Below, piece after piece: positions 18,750 to 26,626 of a DNA stretch of 64,000 nucleotides. The translations under genes were made by a program, and so were the position numbers. The notes below the pieces were generated by a model. The model did not search any database. It worked only from the letters and a program-made list of their open reading frames with translations, and was not told the origin of the DNA. Each line of letters starts with the position of its first letter. Position 1 is the stretch's first letter. Source of the stretch: Luteimonas aestuarii (GTDB lineage Bacteria > Pseudomonadota > Gammaproteobacteria > Xanthomonadales > Xanthomonadaceae); NCBI RefSeq assembly GCF_004357985.1, contig NZ_SMTF01000015.1, positions 1-64,000 on the forward strand, read 5' to 3'.

Positions 18750-19130
18750 ATGGCGGACGAGTTCGGCCATCTCCCGCGCCGCCCGGCGCGGATCTTCATG
18801 GCAACCGTGTGGTCCTTGCAGGGGCTGCGCGCGGCATGGCTGCACGAGTCCTCGTTCCGCCTCGAGGTGTACCTGCTGCTGGTGCTGGCGCCGCTGGCGC
18901 TGTGGCTGGGCAACGATGGCATCGAGCGCGCGCTGCTCCTGGGCAGCTGCCTGCTGGTGCTGGTGGTGGAGCTGCTGAACTCTGCGGTGGAAGCTGTGAT
19001 CGCGCGGTACGGCGACGAGCGCCATGAACTGGCGGGGCGTGCGAAGGACATGGGGTCGGCCGCGGTGTTCGTGGCGATGGTGAATGTGTTGCTGGTGTGG
19101 GCGTTGGTGCTGGTCCCGCGCTGGCTGTGA
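18750..19130 (+). CDS. dgkA: Diacylglycerol kinase DgkA
   Basis: 126-residue integral membrane kinase that phosphorylates diacylglycerol to phosphatidate, recycling the by-product of periplasmic glycan and lipid A modification. Three hydrophobic helices and the family motif ELLNSAVEAVIARYG followed by RAKDMGSAAVF are present, with an amphipathic N-terminal helix ending in AWLHESSFRLEVY. The start is the ATG of MADEFGHL. It lies 25 bases ahead of the TerC gene and may be co-transcribed with it. Confidence 0.93.
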   Translation: MADEFGHLPRRPARIFMATVWSLQGLRAAWLHESSFRLEVYLLLVLAPLALWLGNDGIERALLLGSCLLVLVVELLNSAVEAVIARYGDERHELAGRAKDMGSAAVFVAMVNVLLVWALVLVPRWL

Positions 19131-19155
19131 TCGATCAATCGAGGAAGCGTTTCAG

Positions 19156-19917
19156 ATGATGGAGTTGTTGACCGATCCGCAGGTCTGGATCCTGCTGCTG
19201 ACCCTGAGCACGATCGAGATCGTGCTGGGCATCGACAACCTGGTGTTCATTTCCATCGCAGTCAGCAAGCTGCCCGCCGAGCGCCGCGAGTTCGCGCGCA
19301 AGTTCGGCATCGCGGTGGCCTGCATCACCCGCATCCTGCTGCTGCTCACGCTGGCCTGGCTGGCGGGGCTGACCAACGACCTGTTCACCGTGTTCGGCCA
19401 CGGCATCTCGGTGCGCGACCTGGTGCTTGTGCTGGGCGGCGTGTTCCTGCTGGTCAAGGGTGCGATGGAAATCCGCGACCTGGTGGTGGGCGAGCCCGAG
19501 TCCGAGGACGTGAACGCCAAGCCGAAGGTGTCGTTCGCGGGCGTGATCGCGCAGATCGCGGTCATCGACATCGTGTTCTCGCTGGATTCGGTGATCGCTG
19601 CCGTCGGGATGGCCGGCGATTACGTGCCGGTGATGGTGGCGGCGATCCTGATCGCGGTCGCGGTGATGCTGCTGGCGGCGCGCCCGCTGGGCCAGTTCAT
19701 CGACAGCAACCCGACCATCAAGATGCTGGCACTGGCCTTCATCATGCTGATCGGCGCCTACCTGGTCTGCGAAGGCCTGGACGTGCACATCCCGCGCGGC
19801 TACATCTACGGTGCGATGGGCTTCTCGGCGGTGGTCGAACTGCTCAACCTGTGGGTCAAGCGGAATGCGCGCCGCCGTGGCGAAAAGCCCACGACGGGCG
19901 TGGACGTGCCGCTTTGA
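19156..19917 (+). CDS. TerC-family integral membrane protein
   Basis: 253 residues with seven to eight hydrophobic helices. The TerC signature is seen in [20 protein letters not shown] near the N-terminus and in [18 protein letters not shown] in the middle; the membrane-embedded Asp residues of these segments are thought to bind metal ions. TerC-family proteins are linked to tellurite resistance and to manganese export or metalation of secreted proteins. Two adjacent ATG codons are possible starts; GAGG lies upstream. No Mn riboswitch is visible in the short upstream gap. Confidence 0.9.
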   Translation: MMELLTDPQVWILLLTLSTIEIVLGIDNLVFISIAVSKLPAERREFARKFGIAVACITRILLLLTLAWLAGLTNDLFTVFGHGISVRDLVLVLGGVFLLVKGAMEIRDLVVGEPESEDVNAKPKVSFAGVIAQIAVIDIVFSLDSVIAAVGMAGDYVPVMVAAILIAVAVMLLAARPLGQFIDSNPTIKMLALAFIMLIGAYLVCEGLDVHIPRGYIYGAMGFSAVVELLNLWVKRNARRRGEKPTTGVDVPL

Positions 19918-19997
19918 CCAGGCCTGCCACCGCCAGTGTTGGTGCCGCACGCGCTCGGGCACAATAGGCGCACGCCCGTCGAGGATTGCCCGGCCCC

Positions 19998-20900
19998 ATG
20001 ATCCACCTGCACCAGATCGATCCGGTCGCGCTGTCGCTCGGCCCCGTCAGCATCCACTGGTACGGCCTGATGTACCTGCTGGCCTTCGTGGTGGCGTGGT
20101 GGCTGGGCAGCCGCCGTGTCCGCGCTGGCCGACTGCCGGGGGTGGATGCGAACGCGTTCGGCGACCTGCTGTTCTACGGCATGCTGGGCGTGGTGATCGG
20201 CGGGCGGGTCGGCTCGATCCTGTTCTACGACTTCGGCAGCTACCTGCAGAACCCCGTGCAGATGCTGAAGATATGGGAAGGCGGCATGAGCTTCCACGGC
20301 GGCCTCATCGGCGTGCTGGTGGCGGCATGGTGGTGGGCGCGCAAGCACAAGCTGCACTTCTTCGACGTCATGGATTTCATCGCGCCATGGGTGCCGCCGG
20401 GCCTGGGCCTGGGACGCTTGGGCAACTACATCGGTGCCGAGCTGTGGGGCAAGTACACGCAGGCCGGATGGGGCGTGGTGTTCCCGACCGACCCGGCGTT
20501 CATCGACCTGCACCGGCAGTTCCCGGAGCGCGCCGATTTCATGGCGCAGCTGCAGCAGCAATACGCCACCGGCGCGCTCGATGCCTTCGCCCGGCACCCG
20601 TCGCAGCTGTACCAGGCGTTCCTGGAGGGCGCGGTGATGTTCGCGGTGCTGTGGTGGTATTCGTCCAGGCCACGCCCGCGCTATGCGGTGAGCGGACTGT
20701 TCGCGCTGCTGTATGGCGTGTTCCGGTTCGTGGTGGAGTTCGTGCGCGTGCCCGATGCGCAGATCGGCTACCTCGCCTTCGACTGGCTGACGATGGGGCA
20801 GGTGCTGTCGCTGCCGCTGATCGCACTGGGGCTGTTCTGGCTGTGGAAGTCGCGCCACGCGCCGACGCTGCAGCCGGCACCGGCCGGGGCCGCGCAATGA
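19998..20900 (+). CDS. lgt: Phosphatidylglycerol-prolipoprotein diacylglyceryl transferase Lgt
   Basis: 300-residue inner-membrane enzyme that adds diacylglycerol to the lipobox cysteine of prolipoproteins, the first step of lipoprotein maturation. It has about seven helices, the conserved HGGLIG segment, [17 protein letters not shown] (Lgt signature) and the C-terminal GxxRFxVEFxR-like stretch [15 protein letters not shown] possible -10, CACAAT, lies about 35 bases before the ATG. The stop overlaps the thyA start (ATGA), giving the common lgt-thyA(-folA) operon. Several of its likely substrates, such as the SGNH and Cys-rich lipoproteins, are encoded nearby. Confidence 0.97.
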   Translation: MIHLHQIDPVALSLGPVSIHWYGLMYLLAFVVAWWLGSRRVRAGRLPGVDANAFGDLLFYGMLGVVIGGRVGSILFYDFGSYLQNPVQMLKIWEGGMSFHGGLIGVLVAAWWWARKHKLHFFDVMDFIAPWVPPGLGLGRLGNYIGAELWGKYTQAGWGVVFPTDPAFIDLHRQFPERADFMAQLQQQYATGALDAFARHPSQLYQAFLEGAVMFAVLWWYSSRPRPRYAVSGLFALLYGVFRFVVEFVRVPDAQIGYLAFDWLTMGQVLSLPLIALGLFWLWKSRHAPTLQPAPAGAAQ

Positions 20901-21691
20901 AGCAGTACCTCGACCTGTTGCGCCACGTGCTGGAGAACGGCACGGAAAAGTCGGACCGCACCGGCACCGGCACCCGCAGCGTGTTCGGTTACCAGATGCG
21001 CTTCGACCTGGGCGAGGGCTTCCCGCTGGTCACCACCAAGAAGCTGCACCTGCGCTCAATCATCCACGAGTTGCTGTGGTTCCTGAAGGGCGAAACCAAC
21101 ATCGCCTACCTCAAGGACAACAAGGTCAGCATCTGGGACGAGTGGGCGGACGAGCACGGTGAGCTCGGCCCGGTCTACGGCAAGCAGTGGCGCAGCTGGG
21201 AAGGTGCGGATGGCAGGACCATCGACCAGATGCAATGGCTGGTGGACGAGATCAGGCGCAACCCGGATTCGCGGCGGTTGGTGATCAGTGCGTGGAACGT
21301 GGCCGAGCTGCCGCAGATGGCGCTGATGCCGTGCCATTCGCTGTTCCAGTTCTACGTGGTCGACGGCAGGCTCAGCTGCCAGCTCTACCAGCGCAGCGGC
21401 GACATCTTCCTGGGCGTGCCGTTCAACATCGCCAGCTACGCACTGCTCACGCACATGGTGGCGCAGGCGACCGGGCTGGACGTGGGCGACTTCGTGCACA
21501 CGCTGGGCGACGCGCACTTGTACTCCAACCATTACGAGCAGGCACGCGAACAGTTGACGCGTAGTCCGCGGCCGCTGCCGACCCTGCGTCTGAATCCCGA
21601 CGTCACCGACCTGTTCGCCTTCGCCTACGAAGACGTTGCCATCGAAGGCTACGACCCGCATCCGGCGATCAAGGCGCCGGTGGCCGTCTAG
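20897..21691 (+). CDS. thyA: Thymidylate synthase ThyA
   Basis: 264-residue enzyme converting dUMP to dTMP with methylenetetrahydrofolate. All hallmarks are present: the DRTGTGT loop, the catalytic Cys in [30 protein letters not shown] and HLYSNHYEQ near the C-terminus. Length is that of the E. coli enzyme. It overlaps lgt by four bases and is followed after six bases by folA, which regenerates the dihydrofolate it produces. Confidence 0.98.
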   Translation: MKQYLDLLRHVLENGTEKSDRTGTGTRSVFGYQMRFDLGEGFPLVTTKKLHLRSIIHELLWFLKGETNIAYLKDNKVSIWDEWADEHGELGPVYGKQWRSWEGADGRTIDQMQWLVDEIRRNPDSRRLVISAWNVAELPQMALMPCHSLFQFYVVDGRLSCQLYQRSGDIFLGVPFNIASYALLTHMVAQATGLDVGDFVHTLGDAHLYSNHYEQAREQLTRSPRPLPTLRLNPDVTDLFAFAYEDVAIEGYDPHPAIKAPVAV

Positions 21692-21697
21692 GCCGCG

Positions 21698-22228
21698 ATG
21701 CGCGTCTCTTTGGTCGCCGCGCTGGACCGCAGCCGCGCCATCGGGCGCGACAACGACCTGCCGTGGCGGCTGCCGAACGACCTGAAGCGGTTCAAGGCAC
21801 TGACGCTGGGCAAGCCGATCCTGATGGGCCGCAAGACCGCGCAATCGCTGGGCCGCGCGCTGCCGGGGCGCTTGAACCTGGTGCTGACGCGCACTGGGCA
21901 AGTACCATTCGATGGCATGCGCGCGGTGTCCTCGATGGACGAGGCGCTGCAGGTGGCGGCTGGCGAAGGTGGCGTTGAACTGAGCGTCGTCGGCGGGGCC
22001 GAGATCTACGCGTTGGCGCTGCCGTTTGCCGTGGCGATGCATCTCACGTGGGTCGACATGCTGGTGGACGATGCCGACGTGTTCTTTCCTGCGTTCGACG
22101 CCGCGCACTGGCTGGAAGTCGCCCGGGAGGAACACGCCGCGGATGCGCGCCACGCCTGCAGTTATGCCTTCGTGGACTACCTGCGGGTGGACGTGATGGA
22201 TGGCGTTGGGCAACCCGTCCCTCGATGA
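21698..22228 (+). CDS. folA: Dihydrofolate reductase FolA
   Basis: 176-residue NADPH-dependent reductase that regenerates tetrahydrofolate. Family segments: the N-terminal SLVAALDRSRAIGRDNDLPW, the catalytic-acid segment LPNDLKRFKALT, the NADPH-binding PILMGRKTAQSLG, and the C-terminal VVGGAEIYALAL. It forms a functional pair with thyA immediately upstream and converges on apaH with 15 bases between the stops. Confidence 0.96.
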   Translation: MRVSLVAALDRSRAIGRDNDLPWRLPNDLKRFKALTLGKPILMGRKTAQSLGRALPGRLNLVLTRTGQVPFDGMRAVSSMDEALQVAAGEGGVELSVVGGAEIYALALPFAVAMHLTWVDMLVDDADVFFPAFDAAHWLEVAREEHAADARHACSYAFVDYLRVDVMDGVGQPVPR

Positions 22229-22243
22229 GCTGCCTGATGCGGC

Positions 22244-23074
22244 CTAGGGAGGCGAAACGTCCCGGCCCGCGACCTGCACGACATTCAGGCCATCGGCATC
22301 AAGCTGCAGCGCGGTGAGCTTGCCGCCCCAGACGGCACCCGTGTCGAGCGCATGCACGCCATTGCCGATGAACAGCCCCAGCGTGGACCAGTGCCCGCAG
22401 GCAATCCTGAGGTCGCGCTGTGCGCGACCGGGCACGTCGTACCAGGGGTACAGGCCTGGCTGCTGGGTACCCGGCGCCCCCTTCTCGAGGAAGGCGATGC
22501 GGCCGCGCGGCGAGCAATAACGCATCCGCGTGAAGATGTTGATGATCGCGCGGTCGCGGTCGATGCCACGCAGCCCCGGCGACCAGGCGGGCTGGTCGCC
22601 GTACATGTGCTTGAGCAGCTTGCGCGCATCGTTGCCGCGCAGCTTCTGCTGCACTTCCTGCGCGTGCCGTTCGGCCATGGCGGTCGTCCATTTCGGTGCC
22701 AGGCCGGCGTGCACCATCATCCAGCCCAGCTCGCGGTCGGCGTGCAGCAGCGGCTGCTGCCGCAGCCAGTCGAGCAGCACGTCGCGGTCGTCGGCGAACA
22801 GCACGCCCTGCAGGTCCGGGTTGACCTTGCGCTGCTCGGGTTCGCGGCGCTCTGCAATGGCCAGCAGGGACAGGTCATGGTTGCCCAGCACCACGTGCAC
22901 GTGCTCGCGCAACGAATGCACCAACCGCAGTGTCTGCACCGACTCGCCGCCGCGGTTGACCAGGTCGCCGCAGAACCACAGACGGTCGCGCGCGGGGTCG
23001 AAGCGGATCTTCTCCAGCAGGCGCTGGGTGGGGCCGTAGCAGCCCTGCAGGTCTCCGATCGCCCAGACGGCCAT
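22244..23074 (-). CDS. apaH: Symmetrical bis(5'-nucleosyl)-tetraphosphatase ApaH
   Basis: 276-residue metallophosphatase that hydrolyses Ap4A to two ADP. The metal-binding motifs appear in order: GDLQGC, GDLVNRG, GNHD and the later MVHAGLAP and CGHWSTLG segments. It is the last gene of the lptD-surA-pdxA-rsmA-apaG-apaH operon, a gene order conserved in many gammaproteobacteria. Confidence 0.97.
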   Translation of the reverse strand: MAVWAIGDLQGCYGPTQRLLEKIRFDPARDRLWFCGDLVNRGGESVQTLRLVHSLREHVHVVLGNHDLSLLAIAERREPEQRKVNPDLQGVLFADDRDVLLDWLRQQPLLHADRELGWMMVHAGLAPKWTTAMAERHAQEVQQKLRGNDARKLLKHMYGDQPAWSPGLRGIDRDRAIINIFTRMRYCSPRGRIAFLEKGAPGTQQPGLYPWYDVPGRAQRDLRIACGHWSTLGLFIGNGVHALDTGAVWGGKLTALQLDADGLNVVQVAGRDVSPP

Positions 23075-23087
23075 GCGTGTGCGGGCC

Positions 23088-23471
23088 TCAGTGCAGCGTG
23101 CGCGGCATCGACAGCGTGAACGGCGGGATCGGCGCGTCGAAACGCGTGCCGTCGTCGCCGAGCATGTCGTAGCTGCCCTGCATGGTGCCGACCGCCGTCT
23201 GCAGCACGGCGCCGGAGCTGTAGGTGAACTCGTCGCCGGGTTCGATCCGCGGCTGCTCGCCGACCACGCCCTCGCCGCGGACTTCCTCGACCTTGCCGTT
23301 GGCGTCGGTGATGATCCAGTGCCGCGACAGCAGTTGCGCCGGCAGCCGCCCCAGGTTGCGGATGCGGATGGTGTACGCGAACACGTAGCGATCCTGCTCC
23401 GGCTTCGACTCGTCGTCGAGGAACTGCGTGGCGATCTGGATCTCGAGGGTGTAGTCGGATTGCGCGGTCAT
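23088..23471 (-). CDS. apaG: ApaG family protein
   Basis: 127-residue protein with a fibronectin-III-like fold (ApaG domain). The segments [35 protein letters not shown] and TFxY-like [16 protein letters not shown] are diagnostic. Its molecular role is unknown, though it is usually next to apaH and rsmA. I chose the ATG of MTAQSDYT, two codons inside the longest frame. It lies 13 bases ahead of apaH in the operon. Confidence 0.95.
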   Translation of the reverse strand: MTAQSDYTLEIQIATQFLDDESKPEQDRYVFAYTIRIRNLGRLPAQLLSRHWIITDANGKVEEVRGEGVVGEQPRIEPGDEFTYSSGAVLQTAVGTMQGSYDMLGDDGTRFDAPIPPFTLSMPRTLH

Positions 23472-23507
23472 CGGCACAGTGTACGCGGCGGGGCATGAAG
23501 CCTTCGA

Positions 23508-24314
23508 CTATGCCGCGGCAGGATGGTTCGCCAGCTGGATGAAATCGGCGACCGCAAGCTGCTCGGCGCGGCGCTGCGGGTCGATGCCGGCGGCGCGGAT
23601 CGCGTCCTCGTCGCAGAGGCGCGACAGCGCGTTGCGCAAGGTCTTGCGGCGCTGGCCGAAGGCATCACGCACGATGGCGGCGAAACGCGCGGGATCGTCG
23701 ATGCCCACCTCGCCCGGCGCACGCGGTACCAGCCGCACCACGGCCGAGTCGACCTTCGGCGGCGGCCGGAACGCGCCGGGACCGATCGAGAACAGTGCGG
23801 TGACCTTGCACCAGGCCTGCAGCATCACGCTGAGGCGGCCATAGACCTTGCTGCCTGGCGCGGCGGCCATGCGGTCCACCACCTCCTTCTGCAGCATGAA
23901 GTGCATGTCCACGATGGCAGCCGCATGGTCCAGCGCGTGGAACAGGATCGGCGAGGACAGGTTGTAGGGCAGGTTGCCGACAAGGCGGATCGGCGTGCCC
24001 GCGGCCAGTGCGGTGAAGTCCACGTCCAGCACGTTGGCATGGACGAGGGTCAGCTCGCCGTGCGCACGCGCGGCGTCGGCCAGGGGTGCCAGCAGGTCTC
24101 TGTCGAACTCGATTGCGGTCAGCGCGCCGTGGCGGTCGAGCAGGGGAAAGGTCATCGCGCCCTGGCCGGGGCCGATCTCGACGATGCGCTCGCCCGGCCT
24201 GGGATCGACCGCGAGCACGATCTTGTCGACCACGCCGCGCTCGTGCAGGAAGTGCTGGCCGAGCGACTTCTTCGCGCGGTCTTGGAAGCGGGGCGTGTCC
24301 GTTGGGGGGGTCAT
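23508..24314 (-). CDS. rsmA: 16S rRNA adenine dimethyltransferase RsmA (KsgA)
   Basis: 268-residue methyltransferase that dimethylates A1518 and A1519 in helix 45 of 16S rRNA, a late checkpoint of 30S assembly. The N-terminus KSLGQHFLHERGVVDKI, SAM motif EIGPGQGAMTFPL and catalytic NLPYNLSSPILF are all intact. The start overlaps the pdxA stop (ATGA), so it is translationally coupled to pdxA. Confidence 0.98.
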   Translation of the reverse strand: MTPPTDTPRFQDRAKKSLGQHFLHERGVVDKIVLAVDPRPGERIVEIGPGQGAMTFPLLDRHGALTAIEFDRDLLAPLADAARAHGELTLVHANVLDVDFTALAAGTPIRLVGNLPYNLSSPILFHALDHAAAIVDMHFMLQKEVVDRMAAAPGSKVYGRLSVMLQAWCKVTALFSIGPGAFRPPPKVDSAVVRLVPRAPGEVGIDDPARFAAIVRDAFGQRRKTLRNALSRLCDEDAIRAAGIDPQRRAEQLAVADFIQLANHPAAA

Positions 24315-25312
24315 GCGGAGCGGGCCATGGTGCTCGCCCGTGCCATGCGCTGGCGTGCGAGGGCGGTGCAGGTGTCGATGGCTGCAAACAGGCTGGACGG
24401 GTCGGCCTTGCCGGTCCCCGCGAGGTCGAAGGCGGTGCCGTGGTCGACAGCGACCCGTGGCCAGGGCAGGCCCAGGGTCAGGTTCACGGCCTGTTCGAAG
24501 CCGCTGTACTTCAGTACCGGCAGACCCTGGTCGTGGTACATCGCCAGCACGGCATCGAAGCCGCGCAACTTGTCGGGAAGGAAGGCCGTGTCAGCGGGCA
24601 GCGGCCCCTCGAGGCGCATGCCTTCCGCGCGCAGGCGCCCCAGCAGCGGCTCGATCACCTCGAGCTCTTCGCGCCCCAGATGCCCGGATTCACCGGCATG
24701 CGGATTGAGGCCGAGCACGGCGATGACCGGGTCCGGAATGCCGAAGTCGTGCTGCAGGGCCGTCTGCAGGATGCGCAGGGTGCGGTCGAGTCCGTTGGCG
24801 GTGATGGCATCGGCGACGGCGCGCAGCGGCAGGTGGGTGGTCGCCAGTGCGACGCGCAGGGTGTCGTTGGCCAGCATCATCACCACGTCGCAGCCCGCGT
24901 GCGCCGCCAGCAATTCGGTGGTGCCGGAGTAGGCGATGCCGCCGGCGTTGATGGTGGCCTTGTGCACGGGGCCGGTGACCAGGCCATCGCACTCGCCACG
25001 GTCGCAGGCCTGCATGGCGGCATGGAGTGCCGCAACGACGGCAGTCGCGTTGCGCGCGTCCGGCGTGCCGGGCGCGACGTCCACGGCGTTGTCGATGGGC
25101 AGGAGTCGGAGTACGCCAGGCGATACCCCAGCGGCATCCGGGGCGGCGAAGGCAAGGTCCAGGTCGAGGCGATCGGCGGCGCGGCGCAGGTCGCCGGGAT
25201 CGCCGAAGGCGACAAGGTCGGCGTCCCAATGGCGGTGCGCGGCGCGCACGCACAGTTCCGGGCCGACGCCGGCCGGCTCACCCGGGACCAGCGCCAGCCG
25301 CGGGCGACTCAT
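24311..25312 (-). CDS. pdxA: 4-hydroxythreonine-4-phosphate dehydrogenase PdxA
   Basis: 333-residue NAD-dependent enzyme of pyridoxal 5'-phosphate synthesis, acting on 4-phosphohydroxy-L-threonine. Diagnostic segments: LVPGEPAGVGPEL near the N-terminus, TGPVHKATIN, the metal-binding LNPHAGESGHLGREE, and MYHDQGLPVLKY. It follows surA after only three bases and overlaps rsmA by four. Confidence 0.97.
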   Translation of the reverse strand: MSRPRLALVPGEPAGVGPELCVRAAHRHWDADLVAFGDPGDLRRAADRLDLDLAFAAPDAAGVSPGVLRLLPIDNAVDVAPGTPDARNATAVVAALHAAMQACDRGECDGLVTGPVHKATINAGGIAYSGTTELLAAHAGCDVVMMLANDTLRVALATTHLPLRAVADAITANGLDRTLRILQTALQHDFGIPDPVIAVLGLNPHAGESGHLGREELEVIEPLLGRLRAEGMRLEGPLPADTAFLPDKLRGFDAVLAMYHDQGLPVLKYSGFEQAVNLTLGLPWPRVAVDHGTAFDLAGTGKADPSSLFAAIDTCTALARQRMARASTMARSA

Positions 25313-25315
25313 GGG

Positions 25316-26626
25316 TCAACCGCCAGTGGCAGTGCCACCGAGGCGGATATCGACATAGGCCTCGCCACGCATCTCGCGCAGGTAACGGTCCCACTCGTCT
25401 TCCAGCTTGCGCTGGCCGATGGCCTCACGCACCTGGGCGCGACGATTCTCGTCGCTCACCGAAGCCTGGCGGGTGCCAATGCGCTGTGCGATGTGCCAGC
25501 CGGCCTGGGTGCGGAACGGGGCGGAGACCTGCCCATCCTGCAGCGCGGCGACGGCACCACCGAATTCGGGGCCAAACTCATCCTGGGTGAACCACCCGAG
25601 ATCACCGCCGCTGGCCTTGCTGGAGGTGTCGTCGGAATGCTCCGACGCCACCGCCGCGAAATCGGCGCCGCCGGCGATGCGTGCGCGCAGCGTGTCGATC
25701 CGGGACTTGGCCTCGGCGTCGCCGTTCGCGCCCTGGCCGGTGCGGATGAGGATGTGGCGCGCCTGGTATTGGGTCACGCTGCCACCGCCCAGTGCGCTGC
25801 CGTCGCGCACCTCGACCAGCTTGAGTAGCTGGAAACCGCTGGGGCCGCGCAGCGGGCCGATGACGTCGCCGGCCTGCATGGTGCGGATGGCGTTGGCGAA
25901 CGCGGCCGGGATCTCGTCCAGGCTGCGCCAGCCCAGGTCCCCGCCTTCCAGTGCATTCGGGCTGTCGGAATAACGCACCGCTGCGGCGGCGAACTCCATC
26001 TCATTGCGGTCGAGCAGCGACTTCACGCCATCGACCTTGGTCTGGCCGAGCGCGGTCTGTTCAGGGGTCGCACCTTCCGGCAGCGCAACCAGGATGTGCG
26101 CCAGGCGGTACTGCGTTCCGCCCGACTGGGCGGCCATGGCCACGTCCACCTCGCCATCCGACACGCTGACGCGGGTCTGGGCGAAGCGCTGGCGCATGCG
26201 CTGGATCAACAGCTCCTCGCGCAGCGAGTTGCGGAAGTCGGCGAAGGACATGCCATCGGCCGCCAGCTGCTGGCGCAACTGGTCGGGCGACAGGTTGTTC
26301 TGCTGCGCGATCGCGGACACGGCGGAGTCGATCTCCTGGTCGCCGACGCGGATGCCGGTCGAAGCGGCGCGGGCGGTCTGCAGGCGCATCAGGATCAGGC
26401 GCTCCAGCACCTGGCGCTCCAGCACCGGACCGGGAGGCAACTGCTCCTGCCGGCCGGCGTATTGCGCGCGGATGTTGGCGACGGCGCGGTCGAGCTCGCT
26501 GCGCAGGATGAGGTCTTCATCGACCACGGCGGCGATGCTTTCCAGCGTCTGCACCTGCTGGGCGTGCGACGGGGCGCCGATCAACAGCGCGAGGGCGAGG
26601 GACAGGCAGGCAATCAGGGTCTTCAT
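25316..26626 (-). CDS. surA: Periplasmic chaperone/peptidyl-prolyl isomerase SurA
   Basis: 436-residue outer-membrane-protein chaperone. It has an N-terminal signal peptide (about 1-22, ending APSHAQ), the SurA N-domain (VDEDLILRSELDRAV), then two parvulin domains beginning near YRLAHILVALPEG and YQARHILIRTGQG, with a C-terminal helix that completes the core. The start is the ATG that overlaps the lptD stop (ATGA); the long upstream part of the frame is a shadow of lptD. LptD is a major SurA client, so the coupling makes functional sense. Confidence 0.97.
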   Translation of the reverse strand: MKTLIACLSLALALLIGAPSHAQQVQTLESIAAVVDEDLILRSELDRAVANIRAQYAGRQEQLPPGPVLERQVLERLILMRLQTARAASTGIRVGDQEIDSAVSAIAQQNNLSPDQLRQQLAADGMSFADFRNSLREELLIQRMRQRFAQTRVSVSDGEVDVAMAAQSGGTQYRLAHILVALPEGATPEQTALGQTKVDGVKSLLDRNEMEFAAAAVRYSDSPNALEGGDLGWRSLDEIPAAFANAIRTMQAGDVIGPLRGPSGFQLLKLVEVRDGSALGGGSVTQYQARHILIRTGQGANGDAEAKSRIDTLRARIAGGADFAAVASEHSDDTSSKASGGDLGWFTQDEFGPEFGGAVAALQDGQVSAPFRTQAGWHIAQRIGTRQASVSDENRRAQVREAIGQRKLEDEWDRYLREMRGEAYVDIRLGGTATGG